Shown here: positions 33,852 to 42,906 of the stretch, piece after piece | Position numbering within the stretch: position 1 is the first letter of the stretch | Layout: each line of letters starts with the position of its first letter | Assembly (NCBI GenBank): GCA_025360645.1 | Contig: JANYBT010000044.1 | Coordinates: 1-64,000 of the forward strand | DNA: 64,000 nt | Direction: 5' to 3' | Source of the DNA: Acidobacteriaceae bacterium | GTDB taxonomy: Bacteria > Acidobacteriota > Terriglobia > Terriglobales > Acidobacteriaceae | The notes under the pieces: generated by a model | What the model saw: the letters and a program-made list of their open reading frames with translations, nothing else | What the model was told of the DNA's origin: nothing | Databases searched by the model: none | Made by a program: the position numbers and the translations under genes

Positions 33852-34634
33852 GTGACGATAAAGAGAGTCCTGATCTCCGCGTCTCTGGTGCTCGCGTTTC
33901 TGTTGCCCGCATTCGCGGCTGCCCAGCAGTTCACTGTGGCCGCGGCCGCCGACCTGAGCAACGCGTTGGGCGAAGTGGCGGCAAACTACGAGAAGCAGAG
34001 CGGAACGACGGTGCGGTTGGTCTATGGCTCATCGGGCGCATTGTTCACCCAAATCCAGAACGGCGCTCCCTTCGATGTTTTTCTTTCCGCGGATGAAGGC
34101 TATCCCACGCAGTTAGTTGAGGCCAATCTCGCAGAGAAGGCTTCCTACTCTCGCTACGCGCAAGGCGGCCTGGTAGTGTGGGTGCCCCCCAACTCGCAGT
34201 TGAACGTGGAACAACACGGCATTGACGTGCTGCTCGACCCTTCGGTGAAGAAGATTGCGATCGCCAATCCGCAACATGCTCCGTATGGCAAAGCAGCCGT
34301 CGCCGCGCTTCAGCATTTCGATCTCTACGAACGAGTGCAGAAGAAGTTGGTGTTCGGCGAAAATGTTTCTCAGGCGGCCCAGTTTGTGGATTCTGGAAAC
34401 GCGCAAGTTGGACTGGTGGCGCGCTCTCATGCATTCGCGCCCGGACGCAAAGAAAATGGAACCTTCTGGACCGTGCCGCTGGACGCGTATCCGGCGCTGC
34501 TGCAGGCGGCGGTGGTGTTGACGCACTCCGCGCACAAAAAAGAAGCCGGGGAATTTCTGGAATATCTGAAAAGCGCGGACGCCAAGGCAGTGCTGGTGAA
34601 GTACGGGTTCGGCGTGCCCGCGAGGAAACCCTGA
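33852..34634 (+). CDS. modA: Molybdate ABC transporter substrate-binding protein
   Basis: 260 residues with signal peptide ending AFAAAQ. FTVAAAADLSNALGEVA and YGSSGALFTQIQNGAPFDVFLSAD are ModA signatures that contribute to oxyanion binding, and IANPQHAPYGKAAVAAL is the conserved second-lobe motif. It captures molybdate or tungstate in the periplasm for the ModBC transporter. The GTG at 33852 follows the regulator's stop by 4 bp and has AGGAGA 11 bases upstream. Its stop TGA shares a base with the ATG of modB, so the genes are translationally coupled. Confidence 0.95.
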   Translation: MTIKRVLISASLVLAFLLPAFAAAQQFTVAAAADLSNALGEVAANYEKQSGTTVRLVYGSSGALFTQIQNGAPFDVFLSADEGYPTQLVEANLAEKASYSRYAQGGLVVWVPPNSQLNVEQHGIDVLLDPSVKKIAIANPQHAPYGKAAVAALQHFDLYERVQKKLVFGENVSQAAQFVDSGNAQVGLVARSHAFAPGRKENGTFWTVPLDAYPALLQAAVVLTHSAHKKEAGEFLEYLKSADAKAVLVKYGFGVPARKP

Positions 34635-35308
34635 TGGACTGGCAGGCATTCGGGCTAACCCTTCGCCTGGCCGCGTTGGTGTCGGGCTTGCTGCTGCTCC
34701 TGGGCTTGCCGGTCGCATACTGGATTGCCTTCTCGCGCTGGCGATGGAAATTTCTGGTGGAGGCGTTGGTGGCGTTACCCATCGTGCTGCCCCCGACGGT
34801 TTTGGGATTCTATGTGCTGATCGCGCTCGGGTTTCGCAGCCCCTTGGGACGCTGGTGGGAGTCGCTCACCGGCCATTCGTTGGCCTTCACGTTTCCGGGC
34901 CTGGTGATCGGCTCGCTTCTCTACAGCCTGCCTTTTGCGGTGCAGCCGCTGGCGGCAGCCTTTGGCGCCGTGAATCCAAAACTCCTGGCGGCGTCGGCAA
35001 CTTTGGGCGCTTCGCGCCTGGAGACGTTCTTCCGCATCACCTTGCCCCTGTCGTCAGCAGGCTTGGTGACCGGGGTTGCCCTGAGCTTCGCTCACACCCT
35101 CGGCGAGTTCGGCGTGGTGCTGATGGTGGGGGGCAACATTCCCGGCGTCACACGCACCATATCGATTGCCATTTACGACCGAGTGCAGGCGGGCGAGTAC
35201 GCTGCGGCCAACCGGGAAGCTCTTGTCCTGCTGCTGCTCTCCTTCGCCATCCTGACGGCGGTTTACGGATGGAACCGCAAGGCGTTGATGGTGGGGACGT
35301 GGAAGTAG
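34634..35308 (+). CDS. modB: Molybdate ABC transporter permease
   Basis: 224 residues with about five TM helices. PIVLPPTVLGFYVLI near residue 55 and the EAA-like loop ASATLGASRLETFFRITLPLSSAGLVTG, followed by AHTLGEFGVVLMVGGNIPG, are diagnostic for ModB. It forms the inner-membrane channel with ModC. The ATG overlaps the modA stop and the reading frame overlaps the start of modC by ten bases. Confidence 0.95.
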   Translation: MDWQAFGLTLRLAALVSGLLLLLGLPVAYWIAFSRWRWKFLVEALVALPIVLPPTVLGFYVLIALGFRSPLGRWWESLTGHSLAFTFPGLVIGSLLYSLPFAVQPLAAAFGAVNPKLLAASATLGASRLETFFRITLPLSSAGLVTGVALSFAHTLGEFGVVLMVGGNIPGVTRTISIAIYDRVQAGEYAAANREALVLLLLSFAILTAVYGWNRKALMVGTWK

Positions 35309-36459
35309 ACCGGCACGCGGCCGTGCAGCAGGATGCCAGTTTGTCGTTGCGTCTGCGAGCGGCCTATGGCGGCGTGCCGGCGCGCGGGGAGGGCCACCCT
35401 TTCGAACTCAACTGCGAGATTGAAGCCGCTCCGGGATTCACTATCTTGTTCGGCGCCTCGGGCGCTGGGAAGACCACGTTGCTTAATTGCATTGCCGGCA
35501 TCACTCAGCCCAGCGAGGGCAGGATTTCCGCCGCTGGCAACCTCTGGTTCGATTCTTCAAGCCGCCGCAACACTCCCGTGCACCTGCGCCGGGTGGGTTA
35601 CGTGTTGCAAGACCTGGCGCTGTTTCCGCACTTAAACGTGCAGCAGAACGTTGCCTACGGCTTGCGCGATTTGGCTGGCGCAGAGAAGCAAGCCCGCTGC
35701 GCTGCGATCCTGACGGCATTTCGCATTGAGCCTTTGCGCGACCGGTGCCCCAACCAGATCTCAGGTGGCGAGAAGCAACGCGTCGCCTTGGCCAGGGCCT
35801 TGGTCATTCAGCCGCTGGTGTTGCTGCTGGACGAGCCTCTGGCTGCGCTCGATCGCACGACCAAAGCCAGTATTGTGGACGACTTGCGGACTTGGAACCG
35901 CGAGCACGGTGTTCCCATCCTCTACGCCACCCACAGCCGCGAAGAAGTCTTCGCATTGGGGGACCGTGTGCTGGTGATGGAAGATGGCAAGATTATTGCC
36001 GACGGTACGCCGCATGAAGTGATGCGGGCGCCGCGCACCGAGACCGTCGCCCAACTGGTGGGATTTGAAAACGTTTTCGATGTGGTGGTGGTGGCGTCTC
36101 ATCCCGACCGCGGCACCATGACTTGCCGTTTGCAAAATAGCGCGGTCGAATTGGAAACACCACTGGTGCGGGCAGAAGTTGGCTCCAGTTTGTGGGTGGG
36201 TATTCGCGCGGGGGACATCCTATTAGCCACAGCCAAGCCCAGTGGACTGAGCGCGCGCAATATTTTGCCGGGAAGCGTAGTGTCTCTAGACCGACGTGAT
36301 GTGATCGTCGCTGCCCGCGTGCAGTGCGGCGTGGAGATGGAGGTGCAGCTCACGCTGGCCGCGCGCGATGCCCTGGAACTCTCACCCGGCCGCCCGGTCT
36401 GGCTGATTGTCAAAACGCACTCCTGCCACCTCATGAGCCGGGGATCGCAAAAGTCTTAG
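35299..36459 (+). CDS. modC: Molybdate ABC transporter ATP-binding protein
   Basis: About 386 residues. Walker A is FGASGAGKTT, the signature ISGGEKQRVALARAL, Walker B VLLLDEPLAALD and the H-loop ATHSREE. The C-terminal portion from about residue 290 is a TOBE/Mop-type domain (ARNILPGSVVSLDRRDVIVAARVQCGVEMEVQLT), which in ModC binds molybdate to inhibit transport. The open frame extends far upstream inside modB; GTG at 35299, with GGTGGGGAC just before it, gives the expected protein length. A second GTG at 35323 is possible. It ends 6 bp before the convergent glycosyltransferase gene. Confidence 0.93.
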   Translation: MEVDRHAAVQQDASLSLRLRAAYGGVPARGEGHPFELNCEIEAAPGFTILFGASGAGKTTLLNCIAGITQPSEGRISAAGNLWFDSSSRRNTPVHLRRVGYVLQDLALFPHLNVQQNVAYGLRDLAGAEKQARCAAILTAFRIEPLRDRCPNQISGGEKQRVALARALVIQPLVLLLDEPLAALDRTTKASIVDDLRTWNREHGVPILYATHSREEVFALGDRVLVMEDGKIIADGTPHEVMRAPRTETVAQLVGFENVFDVVVVASHPDRGTMTCRLQNSAVELETPLVRAEVGSSLWVGIRAGDILLATAKPSGLSARNILPGSVVSLDRRDVIVAARVQCGVEMEVQLTLAARDALELSPGRPVWLIVKTHSCHLMSRGSQKS

Positions 36460-36465
36460 GGACGA

Positions 36466-38070
36466 TTACTTCTGCACAGAAGGAGCCCGCAGTCGAGCGT
36501 CCACCGCCTGATCGAGCGCGATCACCGCCGCCCATTGCCCGCTACGCGACTCGCTAAACACGATGTGCCCGCCCAGTACCTGCGCAATTGCCGCTGGCGG
36601 CAAATCGCGATGAAATCCAAAATACTTTGCGTTGATTCTCTGCCAGGCTGCCCAGTGGTCGAATAGGCGATAGGCGGGCTCGTATTTGGTCGAAAAGACA
36701 AAGGCGACGTCGAAGTTGGGTCGAGCCTCAGCCGCGGCAAAAACCTGTTCCGCCGTGAAATCCTCAATCCGTAACACCCGCAACGGAGCGGCGACGTAGC
36801 CCAGATCCGGACGGTTCAGTTCGTCCGAGCTGGGCCACGCGGTGAGCACGCGCGCTTGCGGAGAATGTGTTTGCAGAAACTGCGCTCCGTGCTGGTGCAT
36901 CTGGATGTAGTCGCGGTAAGCCAGCGTGTCTTCCAAAGAAATTCCGTGCGGCGGATTGAACAACAGGGCCGCGACAAAGGCCAGCGCCACCAGCCCGACC
37001 ACCATCCGCCAATAGCGCAGCCGCCGGTACAGCGTCGACACCGCCACCAGAATGAACAGCGGCATCGTCGGCAGCATGTAGCGTGCCAGTACCGCGCCGC
37101 CCACCACCGCCATGAATCCCAGATAGGCGACGGTCACCGCCGCGAAGGCCAACTGGATCCAGATGGGAATCCGAGTCCGCAGCGAACCTTCCTCGCGCAT
37201 CGGTGGCTGCCACATCGCGAGCATCGTCACTATCGTCAGCAGAAACAGATTCAGGTAGCCGAAGCTCTGCCACACTCGCAGGCCGAGCGCCAGCAGAATG
37301 CGAAAAGGCTGAGCCGTCGCCGCCACGTTGTAGCGAAAGAATTCCGGATTGCCAAGTAAGTAGCCTGTCTTCAAGTAGTGAAAGCCATACCATGCCGCCA
37401 GAGGAAGGCATGGAACCAGCAGCAGAGCCGTGTTCCATCCGTCACGCTGCGGAGGGCTAGCCGGTTCGCCGTCCAGGCGTGGCTGCCACATGCGGCACAG
37501 GACCTCCCATGCGAACAAGGCCAGGGGCGCCAGAATCGCGGTTTCCTTGGTCAGAGCGGCCAGCGAAAAAAGAAGAACCGTTCTCCACCGCCGCCTTTCC
37601 ACATAGGCCAGCAATCCCCAGAATGTAAAGCCCGCCGCGGGAAGGTCCAGTTGCGCCAGGGAACTCTGCACAAAAAGTACGGGATACAGCGCGCTCAGGG
37701 CGACTGTCGCCAAGGCCACCGGAGTGTTCGCGACCTTCTGGGCCAATCGACCCAACCCCAGCAGAGAGAATGCCGCAAACCCGAGCATGGCAGTGCGCGT
37801 CACCAGCGGGGAGTACGTGGTCGCTTTCCAGCACAGGGCAAGGTACGCCATCACCAACGGCGGGTGAGCATTCGATGGCGTGGAGTGCGGGATCAGGCTG
37901 CCGGTCTGGAATAAATCGCGCGTGGCGGGGATGTAGTAGCCCGCTTCATCCCAAAAGTAAGGGAGCCGCAGCACCGTGCTATGCAGAAGCAGCAGCGCGA
38001 AAAATAGCAGGATGAAATGTCTAGCTGTTTTGAACCGGCTCAGTTGGACCTGCTGCAGGGAGGCTGGCAT
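36466..38070 (-). CDS. GT39/ArnT-like membrane glycosyltransferase
   Basis: 534 residues with an N-terminal TM helix followed by LRLPYFWDEAGYYIPATRDLF. The Asp-Glu pair in the first periplasmic loop is the catalytic signature of the PMT/ArnT (GT-C) superfamily. About ten further hydrophobic segments follow, then a soluble C-terminal part of about 150 residues (YRDYIQMHQHGAQFLQTHSPQARVLTAWPS onwards). Such enzymes transfer a sugar from a polyprenyl-phosphate donor to lipid A, protein or glycan in the periplasm; the acceptor here is unknown. It ends 6 bp from modC on the opposite strand and is preceded by the DUF3467 gene. Confidence 0.82.
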   Translation of the reverse strand: MPASLQQVQLSRFKTARHFILLFFALLLLHSTVLRLPYFWDEAGYYIPATRDLFQTGSLIPHSTPSNAHPPLVMAYLALCWKATTYSPLVTRTAMLGFAAFSLLGLGRLAQKVANTPVALATVALSALYPVLFVQSSLAQLDLPAAGFTFWGLLAYVERRRWRTVLLFSLAALTKETAILAPLALFAWEVLCRMWQPRLDGEPASPPQRDGWNTALLLVPCLPLAAWYGFHYLKTGYLLGNPEFFRYNVAATAQPFRILLALGLRVWQSFGYLNLFLLTIVTMLAMWQPPMREEGSLRTRIPIWIQLAFAAVTVAYLGFMAVVGGAVLARYMLPTMPLFILVAVSTLYRRLRYWRMVVGLVALAFVAALLFNPPHGISLEDTLAYRDYIQMHQHGAQFLQTHSPQARVLTAWPSSDELNRPDLGYVAAPLRVLRIEDFTAEQVFAAAEARPNFDVAFVFSTKYEPAYRLFDHWAAWQRINAKYFGFHRDLPPAAIAQVLGGHIVFSESRSGQWAAVIALDQAVDARLRAPSVQK

Positions 38071-38079
38071 TGAACCGAG

Positions 38080-38370
38080 CTAGTTTACTTGCCCGGTAGG
38101 CGCTCGCGGATCGAGCTTGATCTCACCAAACGCGCTCTCGTAGTTGGCCACGTTCTGCACCAGCAGATTCATCAGCGCTTTGGCTTGTTGCGGACTCAGG
38201 TACACGCCTTGGAAGTGGCGGATTTCGACCTCTTTTTCCGTCTGCTGCACCAGGGTGCCAAATACCAGGAAAAAATCCCAAACGGTGAGGCGGATTTGCA
38301 CGCTGTTCGCGTAGTTGTCACGGTAGTCTTCGGAATTGACGATCTTCAGTTTGGCTTCGGGATTATTCAT
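38080..38370 (-). CDS. DUF3467 family protein
   Basis: 96 residues, a compact single-domain protein. YANSVQIRLTVWDFFLVFGTL and LSPQQAKALMNLLVQNVANYESAFGEI match the DUF3467 pattern (YAN...DFxLxFG...PxxAKxLxxLLxxNxxxYExxFG). The molecular function of the family is not established to my knowledge. The ATG at 38370 is the start. It lies 9 bp from the glycosyltransferase gene downstream and is likely co-transcribed with it. Confidence 0.8.
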   Translation of the reverse strand: MNNPEAKLKIVNSEDYRDNYANSVQIRLTVWDFFLVFGTLVQQTEKEVEIRHFQGVYLSPQQAKALMNLLVQNVANYESAFGEIKLDPRAPTGQVN

Positions 38371-38442
38371 ATTGAGCCTCAGTGTAGCCTCTCCTCGCCG
38401 AAGAAGAAAGCGACGGAGGTGGTGCCCCTGCGGTTAGCTGCG

Positions 38443-38476
38443 GAAAAATGCGGATCCCGCCCGACTACCGATCCGC
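38443..38476 (-). terminator. Rho-independent terminator of SGNH-like copy C
   Basis: Arms GCGGATC (38450-38456) and GATCCGC (38470-38476) with a 13-nt loop. On the minus strand the stem is followed by ATTTTTCCG. It begins 6 bp after the stop codon at 38482. Confidence 0.65.
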
Positions 38477-38481
38477 CCGAC

Positions 38482-40431
38482 TTACCGGCCCGCGCTCGGC
38501 TTCTTCTCGGCGGGTGCGAGGAACCACGGCGATGCCGTATCGTCGGTTTCCAGAAAGTTCAGCAACAGGTAGGCAGTTTTCGCTCTTCCTCCCGGATTCG
38601 AGGGATGCGTACCGTCCGCCATATAGTCCTGGCACGACCAGCTCAGGCCGTCACTTCGTGCCAGCAAGCCGTTGGCCCACAGGTAGGGGCCCCAGGTCAG
38701 CCACGGCGCTTTCACCGTGCCCTTGGTAAGATCGTAGTTCAAGTTGGGGTCGCCGTTGATTTGGTCTTGAATCAGGTTCTTGACCGCGAACCCGGACTCG
38801 TAGGCATAGGGTTCGGGGTTCAAGTTCGTAACCTGATTCGAATATCCCGCGTAGTTGAAACTGGAAAAATAGGCGATCTTGATGTTGGGAAATTTCGTAA
38901 GCAGGTTTTGCGCGATCGAGGCATACTCCGACTGCAGCGTCGACATGTCGCTGGGAAAAACTCCGGTGGGGGATCCGTCTGAGTCATTGACCCAGGCCGC
39001 GACAATCTGTTGCGGAGTCAGGCCGACATTCGGTATGTAAGCATTCAGAATGTTGGTCCAAAACGAACTATTGACTTGCGACATCTGGTAAGCCGTTGCG
39101 CCACCCTGACCGCCATTGACCAGCACCAGCGCGGCGTTCTTGTTGAAATCGGAATTCGCCAGACTCAAGAATTCGATGAATGGCTGTTCGGTCGTGGAAA
39201 CTCCGACCGCCACCAGTCCATATTTCCCTGTGGTGCTGGGATTTCCGTTTCCGTCCAGCGGCTGAATTTGCTGGGCCAGCGAAACTCCGTAGGCGTCATT
39301 GTCCGCGGGTCGGACATTACTGCCGTTGGCGAACAATCCCCCAGTCTCGCTGCCTAAGTAATAGGCGGTCCCCAGATCCGTCAAAGGCACCAGGGGGTTG
39401 ATGGAGCCGGCAATGTTGTAGGAGATGGTGTTGCAAGACGCCCCGGAAGACTTGTCCACCGGAAGCGTGAAGTTCTGCGATACAGTGTTAGGCGGGACGG
39501 CGGAATCCGTGGCCTTAGAGGTGAAAAAATAATTCCCAGGAGTCACACTGCTCGAAACCGTGCCGTTAATCAATCCGCTGCTGTTGACGGCGAGACCCGA
39601 GGGCAACTTGGAATTGGTAGCCAAAGTCCAGGACACACTGCCCACGCCCTGCGTCGTTGCCAACTGAACCAGGTAGTTCGCCGCTTGGGTCGCCGCCGGC
39701 AGAGTGGGAAAATTGGTAATCCCGAACCTGGTGGTCGCCACGCCGGCCCCACTCAGTGAAACCGCGCTGTCGGCGACCACGTCATAGCTGAATACGACAT
39801 TGCCTTTGGCCGTCGCTACGTTCTGCGAACTGAATCGGATTGGGAGCGTGAACGACTGACCCTTGTTCAGTTGCACATTCTTGGTGAATGCCGATTGCAG
39901 GAACGGCGGAGAGTCGATGGCTACATTGATAATCGTGAAGCCCTGGGTTCCGGTGTTCGTGATTTGTACGTTCTTGGGGCCGCCAATGCTGCCCAGCGCC
40001 ACGTTCCCAAAATCCAACGAACTGGGCGTCACCGTGGCAATGGCATTGGGATTGGTCCCCGTCCCGGTCACCGTCACGCTCTTGGCTGCCTGTCCGGTGA
40101 CGGCAAACGTGATCGTGCCGGTGATTTGTTTGGCCGCGCTTGGGGTGAAGGTAAATCCGTAGGCGTAGGTTTGTCCCGCGGCGATATTCACCGGTACCGT
40201 GCCGCTCGCCAACTGAAAGTCGCTGGGAGTGACGGTCACCATCGTCACTGACGCCGTCGATGTGCCCAAATTAGTGATGATGATCGACTGCGTACTGGAG
40301 GCAACGCCCTGCGCCTGCTTGCCGAAGTCAAGTGTCGCAGGGACCAGCCCTACTGAAATATCTGCCGCCGCCCTGCTGTGCATAGCAAGGACGACCAGCA
40401 CACAAGCCAACGAAGAAGTGAGCTTTGTCAT
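38482..40431 (-). CDS. Secreted ASH/Ig protein with a C-terminal SGNH-hydrolase-like domain (copy C)
   Basis: 649 residues from the ATG at 40431 (a TTG at 40449 is the alternative). The signal peptide is MTKLTSSLACVLVVLAMHSRAAA. Two ASH-type domains open with ATLDFGKQAQGVASSTQSI and SSLDFGNVALGSIGGPKNV. A He_PIG-like Ig domain (ANYLVQLATTQGVGSVSWTLA) and the family's C-terminal domain follow, with AVGVS, NGGQGGA, AAWVNDSDG and DGTHPS in the same order as copies A and B. GES has become GVS, but the presumed nucleophilic Ser, the Gly block and the Asp-x-x-His are kept. It forms a tandem pair with copy D. Confidence 0.7.
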   Translation of the reverse strand: MTKLTSSLACVLVVLAMHSRAAADISVGLVPATLDFGKQAQGVASSTQSIIITNLGTSTASVTMVTVTPSDFQLASGTVPVNIAAGQTYAYGFTFTPSAAKQITGTITFAVTGQAAKSVTVTGTGTNPNAIATVTPSSLDFGNVALGSIGGPKNVQITNTGTQGFTIINVAIDSPPFLQSAFTKNVQLNKGQSFTLPIRFSSQNVATAKGNVVFSYDVVADSAVSLSGAGVATTRFGITNFPTLPAATQAANYLVQLATTQGVGSVSWTLATNSKLPSGLAVNSSGLINGTVSSSVTPGNYFFTSKATDSAVPPNTVSQNFTLPVDKSSGASCNTISYNIAGSINPLVPLTDLGTAYYLGSETGGLFANGSNVRPADNDAYGVSLAQQIQPLDGNGNPSTTGKYGLVAVGVSTTEQPFIEFLSLANSDFNKNAALVLVNGGQGGATAYQMSQVNSSFWTNILNAYIPNVGLTPQQIVAAWVNDSDGSPTGVFPSDMSTLQSEYASIAQNLLTKFPNIKIAYFSSFNYAGYSNQVTNLNPEPYAYESGFAVKNLIQDQINGDPNLNYDLTKGTVKAPWLTWGPYLWANGLLARSDGLSWSCQDYMADGTHPSNPGGRAKTAYLLLNFLETDDTASPWFLAPAEKKPSAGR

Positions 40432-40525
40432 AGTCTCGCGAAGAAACAAATTCGCAGAACGGCACTTCTAGCATCTCACCATACTTGGGTTGAGGGAAGG
40501 CGGAGGAGGTCTTGGCGAACCACGA

Positions 40526-42487
40526 CTATCGATGACTACTCTGGTTCCGGCGGCTTCCCGGCTTCACGAACCAGGGGTTGGTGGTGTCGTCATTCTTGAA
40601 GAAATTCAGCATCATTTGCGCGGCCTTCTCGCGACCCAGCGGCGAGGAGGGATGGGTGCCGTCGGCTTTGTAGTCCTGGCAGGTCCACACCAATCCATCG
40701 CTGCGCGCCAGTAGTCCATTGGCCCAGAAATACGGGCCCCACGACATCCAGGGCGCGACCACCGATCCTTTGGAGGGATCGAAATTCAGGTTGGCGTTGC
40801 CGTTCAACTGGTCCTGGATCGCGTTCTTTACCGCGAACCCCGACTCGTAGGCATACGGCTCCGGATCCAGGTTGCCGATTCCATTCGAGTAGCCCTGGTA
40901 GTTGTTGCTGGTCATGTACATAAACTTCACGTTCGGGAACTTGGTCAAAACCAACTGAGCGATGGTCTCGTACTCGGACTGCAAGGCGGTCATGTCGCTC
41001 GGGAAGGTTCCCGAGGGGCCGCCATCCACCGTATCAAACCACACCGCAACCACCTGGTTCGCAGTGACCCCGGCGTTCAGTAACAGGCTGGAACCGATGT
41101 TGTTCCAGAAAAAGTTTGTCGGATTCGAGAGCTGATTGGCGGTGGCTCCTCCCTGCGCCCCATTGACGAGAATGAGCTTCGAGTTCTTTTCCGGATCGGC
41201 GTTGGCCAGGGTCAGAAACTCGGCCGACTGGTATTCAGTGATGGAAAGGCCGAGAGTGAGCAGCGCATAATTCCCGCTGGGACTGGGGTTGCCGTAATAG
41301 TCCAGCGCTTGAATGCCGTCGGCCAGATTCACGCCGTAGGCGTCGTGGTCGGCCGGGCGGGCGTTGGCCCCGTTCGCGTACAGCCCGCCAGACTCCGCAC
41401 CCAGGTATAGGTTCGAGCCTAGGTCAATCAAGGGCACCAGTGGATTGCTGCTGCCTGCAACGTTCCAGGAAATGTTCGGGCAATTCGCCCCCGGGGCAGC
41501 GCCCACCGGCAGGTTTAATTCCTCAGTTGCGGGGACCGATGGTTTGGACGAGTCGGTACCCTGTACCGTAAAAGTGTAGGTGCCTGTAGCCACGGTGGAC
41601 CCCACCGTTCCGCTGATCAGTCCTCCATTCGAGAGGGTCAATCCCGAGGGCAGACTCGACCCCGGCTGCAGCGCCCATGTGATGGCTCCCCTTCCTCCAG
41701 CTGACAACATGGTCGCTTGGTACGGGGCGCCTTGCGTGGCATAGGGCAAGACCGGATAAGTGCTGACCCCGAATTTGAACGGCGCGACCCCGGTTCCGGT
41801 GAGATCCACCGCTTGATTGGGCAACGTGTCATATGTCAGCAGCACCGATCCCGTCATTGAGCCCAAGGCTTGGGGAATAAACGTGACTGGTAGAGTGAAG
41901 GAGTTGCCTGGGCCAATTTTCGTAGTGCCGGTGAACCCCGTCACATTGTACGGAGGACCCGTGAAATCCACTCGCGTCAGTTTGAGCGAGCTGGTCCCGC
42001 TGTTGGTGATGACGATGTTCTGCGAGGCGCTCTGCGTCCCCAGCGGCTGGCCTGAAAACGTAAGCGACGTCAGGTTCAATGTCGAAGCCGCTGCGGTGTT
42101 CTTTCCATTGCCGTTCAGCGCCACAGTATGGGTCGCGATTCCAGAATCGAAAGTAACCGTAAACGTATCGGTAAACTGTTGCGCGATATCTGGTGTAAAA
42201 ACGATCGCAAAATACGCCGCTTTCCCCGGCGCCAGCAGCGTTGGCGCTCCGCTCGTGATCTGAAATTCTGATAGCGCGGTGCTCACGCTGGTGATGCTGA
42301 AACTTTTGGTGCCAGTGTTGGTGACCAGAACCAGGTGGGGAGTGCTGGCGACATGGAGCTGCGAACTTCCGAAGCCAATTTGAATTGGTACCACTCCCAC
42401 TGTCGCGGCGCCCGAGGAAATAGGCGCTTCTGCCAGGAAAACGAAAAAGATGCAGGAAAAGAACCCCAGGCGCTTGATTCTGTTCAA
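40526..42487 (-). CDS. Secreted ASH/Ig protein with a C-terminal SGNH-hydrolase-like domain (copy D)
   Basis: 653 residues. The start is TTG at 42487, supported by GTGGAG seven bases upstream and a signal peptide MNRIKRLGFFSCIFFVFLAEAPISSGA. Two ASH-type domains (IGFGSSQLHVASTPHLVLV, LTFSGQPLGTQSASQNIVI), a He_PIG-like Ig domain (YQATMLSAGGRGAITWAL) and the C-terminal domain with TLGLS, NGAQGGA, AVWFDTVDG and DGTHPSS follow. NPEPYAYESGFAVKN and IQDQ are shared with the other copies. The family may hydrolyse acyl or acetyl esters on an extracellular polymer; this is motif-based inference only. Confidence 0.7.
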   Translation of the reverse strand: MNRIKRLGFFSCIFFVFLAEAPISSGAATVGVVPIQIGFGSSQLHVASTPHLVLVTNTGTKSFSITSVSTALSEFQITSGAPTLLAPGKAAYFAIVFTPDIAQQFTDTFTVTFDSGIATHTVALNGNGKNTAAASTLNLTSLTFSGQPLGTQSASQNIVITNSGTSSLKLTRVDFTGPPYNVTGFTGTTKIGPGNSFTLPVTFIPQALGSMTGSVLLTYDTLPNQAVDLTGTGVAPFKFGVSTYPVLPYATQGAPYQATMLSAGGRGAITWALQPGSSLPSGLTLSNGGLISGTVGSTVATGTYTFTVQGTDSSKPSVPATEELNLPVGAAPGANCPNISWNVAGSSNPLVPLIDLGSNLYLGAESGGLYANGANARPADHDAYGVNLADGIQALDYYGNPSPSGNYALLTLGLSITEYQSAEFLTLANADPEKNSKLILVNGAQGGATANQLSNPTNFFWNNIGSSLLLNAGVTANQVVAVWFDTVDGGPSGTFPSDMTALQSEYETIAQLVLTKFPNVKFMYMTSNNYQGYSNGIGNLDPEPYAYESGFAVKNAIQDQLNGNANLNFDPSKGSVVAPWMSWGPYFWANGLLARSDGLVWTCQDYKADGTHPSSPLGREKAAQMMLNFFKNDDTTNPWFVKPGSRRNQSSHR

Positions 42488-42641
42488 TTCTCACTCCACG
42501 AAGATGGCGTTGCCGTAGAAAGACCTTAGAGAACCGCAGTGCCTTTGTCAAGAATTGTCAAGGGAATTACCACCCACTGACTCGGCACGGTTGCAAAAGC
42601 GTGAAGTCTTCGCGTGCACGTGCGTTAAAATAAGTCCCAGC

Positions 42642-42726
42642 GCCGGGATGGCGGAATTGGCAGACGCGCTGGACTTAGGATCCAGTGCCGCAAGGCGTGC
42701 AGGTTCAAGTCCTGTTCCCGGCACCA
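42642..42726 (+). tRNA. tRNA-Leu (anticodon UAG)
   Basis: An 85-nt type II tRNA with acceptor arms GCCGGGA and TCCCGGC, an encoded CCA end, a T-loop GGTTCAAGTCC and a long variable arm (TGCCGCAAGGCGT). The anticodon stem CTGGA/TCCAG encloses CTTAGGA, so the anticodon is TAG and it reads CUA/CUN leucine codons. Confidence 0.95.
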
Positions 42727-42906
42727 GACTTTCCGCTTCCGGCAGGCACATTGTGGTCAACGACCCCAGCGCCATTCCCGGCTGGGTGCTATGCAAGTTT
42801 ATTCATCTTGACGTGGGGAGCCTGCGGAACGCACACTTCTTCAATCCCCCGAGAATCAACTGGCTGTGGGTGGTTACGAATAAATCCGCATCTTGGAGTC
42901 TAAGGC

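Noticed and set aside
34744-35298. A 185-codon N-terminal extension of modC
   Set aside because: It lies wholly within modB in a different frame, and ModC proteins begin shortly before the Walker A region.
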